Part shown: positions 33,301-38,830 of the stretch, piece after piece | Layout of the letters: each line of letters begins with the position of its first letter | Numbering within the stretch: position 1 is the stretch's first letter | Assembly: GCA_002351725.1 (NCBI GenBank) | Contig: DEHD01000037.1 | Coordinates: forward strand, 1 to 38,830 | Length of the DNA stretch: 38,830 bases | Direction: 5' to 3' | Source: Prevotella sp. UBA2809 | Lineage (GTDB): Bacteria; Bacteroidota; Bacteroidia; Bacteroidales; Bacteroidaceae | Position numbers and translations under genes: made by a program | Notes under the pieces: generated by a model | The model's input: the letters and a program-made list of their open reading frames with translations, nothing else | The model's database searches: none | What the model was told of the DNA's origin: nothing

Positions 33301-35772
33301 CTGGTTGCTGCGGTCCACTGCCCCCTGCTCTATCAGCTTTTTGCCCGAGAAGACGCTATAGACTATATGCACATCCTTATCCGATGAGCCCACCTGTATT
33401 GTTACAGGAGTACCATCGTATGCGAACTGTCCAGCCGACTGGTAGAACCAGTCATCCGCCTCAGCAGCAGGCTTCTCATCGTCGAGCGAGAACACCACAA
33501 CATCCTTGCTTTCTGTCTGCTCCTCATACTTCACCTCGATGCTATGCTTGCCCGAAGCTAATTTAGCCAGTGCTATCTTATTATTTGTCTTTACGCTAAT
33601 CCACTCGCCACCGTCTATACGATACATCACCTCAGCATCTATATCCTTACCTGCAGCGTTGCGCACGTGGAATGTTGCCACGGGGTTATCCTCTACCAGC
33701 ACCTTGTCGGCGATGTCGATGCTCAGGGCAGTCTTGCGATTGCCAAGCGGCAGCGATGTCTGTCCGCTGTGCGTCTCGCCAGCCCCGTCAGTCACATCAG
33801 CCTCCACCACAAAGTTGTAGAACATCGCATACTTCGTCTCAGGCATCGTCAGTGGCATCTTTACAGTAAAGTGTCCGTCGGCATCAGTGGTTGCCTCGCC
33901 ACTATACACCTCTGTGCCATTATTGCTGTAGCCCAATGTAGCCTCGTCGTAATATCTGCTGTAACTCATCCACCAGAATGCAGCGCGGCGCATCACCTTG
34001 TAGCTCACCCTGGCATCCTGTACAGGCACACCAGCATAGCTCATTGCCGTGCCCTTCACGTCGATTGTATCGCCAGCCTTGTAGGCCTCCTTGTACTCGT
34101 CAAAGTCTACGTGGAATGTGGGGCGCTTGTACTCCTCTACGCGTATCCGCTGCGAGTTGTTGTTCACCATTACGTAGAACTCGCCCGTTAGTCCGCTCGA
34201 TGGCAGCGTGAAGTCAACTGCAGCCACACCAAACTCGTCGGTCTCGACCTTCTTCTCGCCCACCACTTTATAGTTCGCATCGCGCAGCACAAACGTCACC
34301 GCCTGCTTGGCGCACACCGTCTGCTCTATGCCGTGCACCACCTGATACACCATGGCCGAAGCATGAACCTGCTGACCAGGGCGATATATCCTGCGATCGG
34401 AAAATATCGCGGTCTGCTTTATCACGCGGTCGGCATAGTAGAACTCGTATCTGCCTGAGCCGCTAAGCACTGCTGCTGCCTTGTCGTCGTCGGTATAGGC
34501 AAACACGCTGCGCTGTCGTGTCACGTCCTTTGTGGCGAACATATACTCGCCCTTGGCATCAGTGGTGCCAGTGTATGTCTTCTCCTCGCGATAGCTAACC
34601 CTCTCCTTTATCTTCAGATGCGCCCCGGCTATCGGCAGTCCTGTTGTGGCGTTCACCACCACGTAGCGTATCTTTTCGTTTGGCTGGGTCTCGGCTATGG
34701 TGTACACGTTTGTAACATGATACAGCGTGCGCACCACCTCAGTCTCAGGGTTGCTCTTAAACTCCACCATATACATGCCCACGGGCAGCCCCTTCAGTTC
34801 CATAGAGTCGTCAAACAGCTCGTAGTCCTTGCGCGCGTCAAACTGCTTTGTCTCGCTTATCACAGGCTGCCCCAGCAGTGGTTTAATCTTAGCCCAGCCC
34901 TTCTCTGTCGATGGCGAGTGCTCAAAGTCGCCCTCGCACTTCACGGGATACACCGTCATTGTCAGCTGCTGTAGATTGCGCAGTGTCTTCAGCTCCACCT
35001 TCTGCGATTGCATTGGGCGAGCCACAGTCAGACCGTATGATAGTCTGAACTGTGGGTTAGTAAGCTGCTGTCGCTCGTTGCGCAGCTCGTTCATTATTGC
35101 CCACTTGCCCCATTTTGCCACCGCATTGTCTATGTAGGCTATGCGCTCGGCTGTAGGCGTGGTGTATGGCATGTTGTGATAATCCTGAATAGCCAGGTTG
35201 GCGTCCAGCAGACTCACTGCCTTCTGGTTTCCCGCCTTGCTGTAATAGTCGCGCAGGGTCTTTATCTCCCCTAACTCGCCACCTATCACGCTCAGCATGT
35301 CGTTGCCAAATACCGATGCATCAGCACCCATCACCACAAACGGCTGGAAACTGCGCTCCTTGGTCTTTGCAAGCAACTTGCACACCTCTGGTGTTAGCTG
35401 CGGTTTCTTTATGTCAAGCTTCAGGCTGTACTGGTCGCTGGCAATCTGGTACAGCACCGTCTGGTACACCAGTCTTAGCACCTCGTCGTTAGCGTTGTTA
35501 TATCGAGCCACTATGCGGTCCACCTCAGGTTTCAGCGAGTCGGGCGCTATTGCCGCCATCGCCTGCGCTCCCATCAGCTCTGCCTTCAGCAGCTGTCCGT
35601 ATTGCGCCTCCTTAGTGGCTTTTTTCACTATCTGCTGCAGCACCTCATACTGAGTCTTGGGCAGATCCTTCTCTTCAGCCTCCTGGACCTTCTTCCAGAG
35701 AGCCGAATACGATTGTCCAAACATGAACATAGGCATGATCAAAGCTATAGTAATTAATACAAATTTCTTCAT
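30382..35772 (-). CDS. Alpha-2-macroglobulin family protein without thioester motif
   Basis: The roughly 1796-residue product has a signal peptide (MKKFVLITIALIMPMFMFG) and the bacterial macroglobulin layout. N-terminal helical and MG domains come first, then MG domains with RIYRPGQQVHASAMVYQ (MG2-like), and the A2M core TDMNGRVAIKFTLPESLTTW. A TED-like helical domain (about 1280-1560) and a C-terminal beta domain follow. The thioester CxEQ expected at the start of the TED domain is absent; the sequence there reads LPSVGSPNEDNAIS. It cannot trap proteases by thioester but may still act as a periplasmic protease trap. Two copies of a repeat-encoded decapeptide lie inside. A second start at 35781 is possible. 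Confidence 0.9.
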   Translation of the reverse strand: MKKFVLITIALIMPMFMFGQSYSALWKKVQEAEEKDLPKTQYEVLQQIVKKATKEAQYGQLLKAELMGAQAMAAIAPDSLKPEVDRIVARYNNANDEVLRLVYQTVLYQIASDQYSLKLDIKKPQLTPEVCKLLAKTKERSFQPFVVMGADASVFGNDMLSVIGGELGEIKTLRDYYSKAGNQKAVSLLDANLAIQDYHNMPYTTPTAERIAYIDNAVAKWGKWAIMNELRNERQQLTNPQFRLSYGLTVARPMQSQKVELKTLRNLQQLTMTVYPVKCEGDFEHSPSTEKGWAKIKPLLGQPVISETKQFDARKDYELFDDSMELKGLPVGMYMVEFKSNPETEVVRTLYHVTNVYTIAETQPNEKIRYVVVNATTGLPIAGAHLKIKERVSYREEKTYTGTTDAKGEYMFATKDVTRQRSVFAYTDDDKAAAVLSGSGRYEFYYADRVIKQTAIFSDRRIYRPGQQVHASAMVYQVVHGIEQTVCAKQAVTFVLRDANYKVVGEKKVETDEFGVAAVDFTLPSSGLTGEFYVMVNNNSQRIRVEEYKRPTFHVDFDEYKEAYKAGDTIDVKGTAMSYAGVPVQDARVSYKVMRRAAFWWMSYSRYYDEATLGYSNNGTEVYSGEATTDADGHFTVKMPLTMPETKYAMFYNFVVEADVTDGAGETHSGQTSLPLGNRKTALSIDIADKVLVEDNPVATFHVRNAAGKDIDAEVMYRIDGGEWISVKTNNKIALAKLASGKHSIEVKYEEQTESKDVVVFSLDDEKPAAEADDWFYQSAGQFAYDGTPVTIQVGSSDKDVHIVYSVFSGKKLIEQGAVDRSNQLINRKFTYKDEYENGLLLTYAWVKNGKCYTHIAQIQRPMPDKKLKLEWATFRDRLTPGQKEEWTLTIKDAEGKPVDANLMATLYDQSLDQLIKHRWSFSPYLWIPLPSTRWQSAGVYGYSRLCTRSWKSLDYDAINFSHFDHSVYPQYFRTLGYRASNMKLGARARDIEDGMVMMEAAPAMAKNAVEFAAPVVKYDMEEAKEAVETSSVGSADSDENQTEDVQVRENLNETAFFYTQLTTDMNGRVAIKFTLPESLTTWQLLGFAHTRELYYGNIEAEAVAKKDVMIQPNVPRFVREGDKATISGRIFNTGEKNVQGKATLKLINAETNAVVYEKTQKVSLKAGETTAVTFTLTPITQHPTPDMLIAKMSIAGNGYSDGEQHYLPVLPASERVTIALPITQHKPGTEAIDLTKLVPADAKNAKLTLEYTNNPVWLMVQALPSVGSPNEDNAISLAASYYANGIGKYIIDQNPQIKPVFEQWMQEKNDASLTSQLEKNQELKELVLSETPWVMDADNETEQKHRLADFFDENLMNNRLDKCLEKLQKLQLSDGAWTWYPGMPGSFYMTVAVSEMLVRLNALTTNQADTKVMLNSAFSFMGSEVVDLVKELKKAEKKGEAVRFPSYKALQWLYLVMLDGRALPADVMAANSYLIELLKKDIKNQSIYDKALSAVIFSKIDAQRAQEYAQSLKEYTVFREDMGRYYDTPRAGYSWFDYKIPTQSIAIEALQMITPNDFQTIDEMQRWLLQQKRTQAWDTPINSVNAVYAFLKGQEFRLVQNQKMPAINLDVKTVAVPKASAAIGYVKTELPKGKRLTIRKTSDGTSWGAVYAQFFQATKNIADQGSGLTIKRELLVKDGNKLTPITQHLTPGQRLTVRITITADRDYDFVQVVDKRAACMEPVKQLSGYHRGGYITPRDNTTCYFYDMLSKGTHVIETEYYIDRAGTYETGTATVECAYSPEFRAVTKSETLEIK
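30697..30726 (-). repeat. In-frame heptamer array (AACACCC type) in the macroglobulin gene, copy B
   Basis: On the minus strand this array encodes LTPITQHLTP near the C-terminal beta domain. It is nearly identical to the arrays at 32215-32244 and 2289-2318. Confidence 0.85.
32215..32244 (-). repeat. In-frame heptamer array (AACACCC type) in the macroglobulin gene, copy A
   Basis: On the minus strand this array encodes LTPITQHPTP between two beta domains. Its unit order CTAACACCC, ATCACCC, AACACCC matches copy B. Confidence 0.85.
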
Positions 35773-35801
35773 AAAGCCCATTTTTTATCGTTTTAACTTG
35801 G

Positions 35802-35809
35802 CAAAGGTA
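35802..35809 (-). promoter_or_regulatory. Promoter box of the macroglobulin operon
   Basis: TACCTTTG on the minus strand lies 29 bp before the ATG at 35772. No perfect TTTG partner lies at the expected distance. It would drive macroglobulin, DUF1573, meaB, ispH and the B3/B4 gene if these form one operon. Confidence 0.5.
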
Positions 35810-35856
35810 ACTAATTATTTTCAATTTCCTTTGGAAATTATGAATTATTATATCTT

Positions 35857-36282
35857 TTAGGCGTTTATGAACATCACCTTTCTGCGATTATCCTTCGCCC
35901 TTACTGCAAAGTGCAGCCATATAGCCCCATACCGATTCTTTTCAATCAGCAATTCATCAAAGTCATGATTCGATTCCTCAGAGTAGTTGATAAGAATGGC
36001 TGCATAGCAGATGGCCTGCTCCATCCCCGATGTGCGGATATCCACCGCACACCCCGTAAGATGATTCGAATTCGGCGCCCCGCCAATCTTCCTATTCAAT
36101 TGAGGTGATCTATAACCACTATTTATAATTATCGGAACTCCAGCGCGCTCGCGCAACACCTCCAACCATTTTGAGAGGTTTGTGAGGTTGGTTATTGCTT
36201 CGTGTGATGGGATATTATACACTTCAGGATGACTCCCGCTCTTTGTCAACTCCCCGAGAGTGAAATGTTCACTCAACTTCAT
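35857..36282 (-). CDS. Peptidase M15-family protein (D-Ala-D-Ala carboxypeptidase-like)
   Basis: The 141-residue product has the zinc site of M15A-type peptidases: SGYRSPQLNRKIGG followed by SNHLTGCAVDIR (His74, Asp81) and WLHFAV (His124). Such enzymes cut peptidoglycan stem peptides; short forms without a signal peptide are typical of phage endolysins and of Bacteroidales VirE/HU cassettes. The start MKLSEHFTLGELT fits the family. An ATG ten codons upstream (36312) is possible, but the added residues (MNEIVQLNSK) come from sequence resembling the octamer arrays. The gene lies just behind the VirE-like gene, with a GC-rich hairpin between them. Confidence 0.85.
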   Translation of the reverse strand: MKLSEHFTLGELTKSGSHPEVYNIPSHEAITNLTNLSKWLEVLRERAGVPIIINSGYRSPQLNRKIGGAPNSNHLTGCAVDIRTSGMEQAICYAAILINYSEESNHDFDELLIEKNRYGAIWLHFAVRAKDNRRKVMFINA

Positions 36283-36335
36283 TTTACTATTCAATTGTAC
36301 TATTTCATTCATATTGCTAATTATTAAAAATCCTA

Positions 36336-36371
36336 ATGCCGCGCCGCCGCGCTGCCGCAGTGCCACGGCAT
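36336..36371 (-). other. GC-rich hairpin between the VirE-like and M15 genes
   Basis: ATGCCG and CGGCAT at the ends of a strongly GC-rich 36-bp segment can pair. On the minus strand it begins 15 bp after the VirE-like stop and is followed by a T-rich stretch (GGATTTTTAAT). It could be a terminator or a dispersed element. Confidence 0.4.
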
Positions 36372-36385
36372 CAGGGGGTTGATGG

Positions 36386-38830
36386 TTATAGCATGATGGA
36401 ACCTGTTTTGTGAAACACAGCCTTCTCGCCACCCTTATCCTCGCTAACCTTCTCTATTAGATGATCGCGACACAGGCGCGTTACCTTCTTGCGAGCAGAA
36501 GCCGCACTACCCAGATTGAAACAGTGAACCACGTCCTCGATAGTAAACTCATCAGGCAGACGGCCAAACGCCTCAAGAGTCTTCTGCTTGCGCTGAATGT
36601 TCACAGAGGCATCCTTCAGTTTGTTGTCAAAATAGTTCTCGGCCATTGCTCCAAAGTAGTGTCGCTGACAGGCATACTGGATATTGACTATCAACTCTGC
36701 AAGTTTCCAATCCACCTCATCTGTCTCGAACTCGCCACACCAGTACTGTCCATCCTGCTTCATCTTATCCCAATGGCGCATAACTATAAACGGAGCAGAG
36801 AAATTCAGACCATGATAAGCGCAACGTTTCAACAACATTTCATCAGCCTTGCTGTCATTCTCCTTGGCATCCTCCATGCGGCGAGCCGTCCAGTCGTAGA
36901 GTTCATCCACGATTTTCTGCACGCTAAGTTCGCCCTTCATCTTGTCCAGTTTCCCAGCCCATTCCTTCAGACGGTTGTCGCTATCGTAGTCTACAAAACT
37001 CTCGCGACTCATCATCTCAAAATTGGTGGCTGGCAGGGGAATACAGGTCAAACGGGTTGCCAATCCAGAACCAAAGTTCTGCTCGTTCACCATTCTCTTC
37101 AGCGCGATAGGCGTGCCTGTATAGATGTAGTTCCAAATCACGTAGAACTCCTGGAATACGCTGTCTACATTCGAGTATGCCTGACCATCCTCCTCGTTGT
37201 GGAAAGCTTTCAACTGCAACGCCTGCTTGTCGATGTACGAGCCACCTTTTTGCAGCGACAACGTATTGTCGAGCTCTGTGTCGAAGGTCAACATGTGTAG
37301 CTGCATCGGCTCGCCGTTTACCTCTTCTACAGCATTCACCATATCCTGAATAAACTGGGCATTAGATGTTCGCGCTGGGTGGATGCGAACCACCACCTTG
37401 GGCTTCTTAGGCTTCTCCTTGTTAGCGCCCTTGGTGCGCATCTGCTCACGATAGGCATTGATGGCATCCTTGCCAATCTTATCTGCCTCAACAATGGGCG
37501 AAGCAAGCAATTTAAAGAGCCTTGTTGCGAACGATTTTCCACTTGCAGGATCGCCAATAATCAACGTAGAATTGTTCAGCCTGCGCAGTTCCTCAGGACG
37601 ATGATAGAAGCGATAAGTGCAGCGCGTCATCAGCGTCATCATCAGGCCACCTGCCACAAAGAGAGCAGCTGGATATTGGTTACGTTTCAGGCCTTTGCAG
37701 ATGTCCTTCAATAGCGGAAAGTCCTCAGCCATAGCCTCAATCTGTTCGCCCCACTCCCAGAGCCAACGGTTAATATCCTCCTCGGCCAGAGTTACCGTCC
37801 TCGGCGTTTGCGTCTTCGTAATCTCTTGGAATGTGCGCCCTGTGGCTTTCTGTATCGCTTCCAGCATCGCCTTGCTGGGCAGACTGCTGGCATACTTCTT
37901 CTCCTTTTGCGCCACACACTCAGCGGCACTGGCCACTGTCTGACTAACGTTCTCGTTTCGTTCGTCGATGATCTCCTTGACCCACGATTGACTCTCCACC
38001 ATGCGCTGTACTGCGGTTTTGTCGCCATCGAGCATAAGCAGCAGGTCGGTTGCCAGCTTGAGCGATTCTGTATGACGGTTGCTGTCGGCCGCGCATGGCA
38101 ACTTGCCAGCGTAACGGCAATCAATGATAGACTGAACATCATACCCTCTCCATTTTAATGACACTTCTGTGACTGGTGTGACTGGGGACTGGTCCCTGTC
38201 ACAGTATGTGACTGGGCCCTGTACCCTGTCACGCTCCTGCCACTTGTCACGCCCCTGTACCCTGTCATGCGGGTTCGTAGCCTGTGAATGACCGTCTCGA
38301 TATAGAGCATTATATCGCTCAGCAAATTCCTTGTTCTCATACGTAAAAAGTTCTTTGTCAATATACAAAATGTCAGATTCTTTACAAATATAACTCATCC
38401 TCGACGAGTCCTTCCCCGATTCATCAATAACCACATCGTCACCAAGCACCTTAGCCATAGAGTGCTGGTTATCCACCAGGTTTCCCCAATCAAGTCGCGC
38501 CTTGAAAATTATCTTCAATCCTTTGCCACTGGGACTGATATAGATTAGAACTATACCAAGTGCCTTTAGGTCGAGCCCCTTTTCTATCCAACCCTGATAG
38601 AGTGTGAGAGGATTGTCGATGTGGTCCAGATCCATAACCACAAGTCCCGTCAGTCGTGTAGCCTTCTGCTTGCGCCATGCACCAAGTTTTCCATTGGCCG
38701 ACTCGGTCTCATCGAATGTTGCCTGAAAGATAAATGCAGGCAACTTGCGCTTCAACGAGGCATCGCCTGTTTCGCGAAACTTATCAATGTTCTCGTTCCA
38801 TTTAGCTGCCTTGACGAGGGCCCAAAACTG
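36386..38830 (-). CDS. BT4734/VirE-like primase-fold plus DUF3987 P-loop protein, 5' partial
   Basis: The frame stays open to the window end, so the N-terminus is missing; the ATG at 38755 is internal. Of the 814 residues visible, the first part has features of the BT4734/VirE N-terminal domain, which resembles archaeo-eukaryotic primases: VVMDLDHIDNP (acidic pair), YISPSGKGLKIIF and DSSRMSYICKE. The second part is a DUF3987 helicase-like ATPase with Walker A GDPASGKS (about residue 425 of the visible part). A low-complexity linker (around 38165-38270) with a tandem repeat joins them. Such proteins are linked to mobile or integrated elements in Bacteroidales; a role in replication is inferred. 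Confidence 0.87.
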   Translation of the reverse strand, partial: QFWALVKAAKWNENIDKFRETGDASLKRKLPAFIFQATFDETESANGKLGAWRKQKATRLTGLVVMDLDHIDNPLTLYQGWIEKGLDLKALGIVLIYISPSGKGLKIIFKARLDWGNLVDNQHSMAKVLGDDVVIDESGKDSSRMSYICKESDILYIDKELFTYENKEFAERYNALYRDGHSQATNPHDRVQGRDKWQERDRVQGPVTYCDRDQSPVTPVTEVSLKWRGYDVQSIIDCRYAGKLPCAADSNRHTESLKLATDLLLMLDGDKTAVQRMVESQSWVKEIIDERNENVSQTVASAAECVAQKEKKYASSLPSKAMLEAIQKATGRTFQEITKTQTPRTVTLAEEDINRWLWEWGEQIEAMAEDFPLLKDICKGLKRNQYPAALFVAGGLMMTLMTRCTYRFYHRPEELRRLNNSTLIIGDPASGKSFATRLFKLLASPIVEADKIGKDAINAYREQMRTKGANKEKPKKPKVVVRIHPARTSNAQFIQDMVNAVEEVNGEPMQLHMLTFDTELDNTLSLQKGGSYIDKQALQLKAFHNEEDGQAYSNVDSVFQEFYVIWNYIYTGTPIALKRMVNEQNFGSGLATRLTCIPLPATNFEMMSRESFVDYDSDNRLKEWAGKLDKMKGELSVQKIVDELYDWTARRMEDAKENDSKADEMLLKRCAYHGLNFSAPFIVMRHWDKMKQDGQYWCGEFETDEVDWKLAELIVNIQYACQRHYFGAMAENYFDNKLKDASVNIQRKQKTLEAFGRLPDEFTIEDVVHCFNLGSAASARKKVTRLCRDHLIEKVSEDKGGEKAVFHKTGSIML
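38165..38270 (-). repeat. Tandem low-complexity repeat in the linker of the VirE-like gene
   Basis: A 15-bp direct repeat (CCCTGTACCCTGTCA at 38217-38231 and 38253-38267) and several GTGACTG/CTGTCAC units lie between the two domains. They encode RVQG twice and PVTPVT. Confidence 0.75.

Noticed and set aside
36386..38755. Complete VirE-like gene starting at 38755
   Set aside because: The frame continues without a stop to the window end and encodes sensible sequence there (for example FWALVKAAKWNENIDKF), so the gene is partial.

Overview
The window looks like a Bacteroidales chromosome, most likely Prevotella or a close relative (Prevotellaceae). This rests on several features. Promoters fit the Bacteroidetes pattern TTTG-N19/20-TAnnTTTG in front of several genes. 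Family-typical genes are present: an HU-HIG type DNA-binding protein with a Gly-rich tail, a 33-residue 'smalltalk' protein, DUF4492 in front of cydAB, a MurF-alanine racemase fusion, bifunctional Fkp, GSCFA and YfhO proteins, a BT4734/VirE-like primase plus DUF3987 protein, and a large alpha-2-macroglobulin-like protein. No tRNA, rRNA, CRISPR array, integrase or transposase was seen.

Layout. 1-1100: 3' part of an HU-like gene, the smalltalk gene, and a small frameshifted gene on the minus strand. 1239-3200 (+): trmB and mrp. 3232-9001 (-): an export operon read as coiled-coil membrane protein, TolC-like outer membrane factor, HlyD-like adaptor and two ABC-2 permeases. 9203-12155 (+): DUF4492-cydA-cydB, the cytochrome bd oxidase operon, divergent from the export operon. 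12269-15524 (-): porin, sodium:solute symporter and TlpA-like lipoprotein. 15672-16001 (+): DUF3467 protein. 16046-24510 (-): yfhO, fkp, GSCFA, murF-alr, a cell-envelope block. 24606-26527 (+): TrmH-family rRNA/tRNA methyltransferase, mtnN and luxS (SAH detoxification and AI-2 formation). 26547-35772 (-): alpha-2-macroglobulin, DUF1573, meaB, ispH and a B3/B4-domain protein, closely spaced. 35857-38830 (-): peptidase M15 and a VirE/DUF3987-type protein cut by the window end.

The core genes are mostly ordinary housekeeping and envelope functions. The most unusual signal lies between and inside them. Most same-strand gene junctions are filled with tandem arrays of 7- or 8-bp units that differ from junction to junction. 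These arrays often contain the upstream stop codon and run up to the next start codon. Related arrays sit in frame inside coding sequences: the decapeptide LTPxTQHxTP occurs once in Mrp and twice in the macroglobulin, a palindrome encodes SPNLPKGE in IspH, and a heptamer array encodes the core of a signal peptide. A further dispersed element, GCAACGGACTACAGGAC, occurs three times at gene junctions. Together these look like a genome-wide micro-repeat process that shapes gene boundaries. I do not know a published name for it, and a genome-wide count would be needed to judge it.

The two window edges carry pieces of the cassette type often seen in Bacteroidales (VirE/DUF3987, HU-like, smalltalk, peptidoglycan hydrolase), facing inward toward the housekeeping block.
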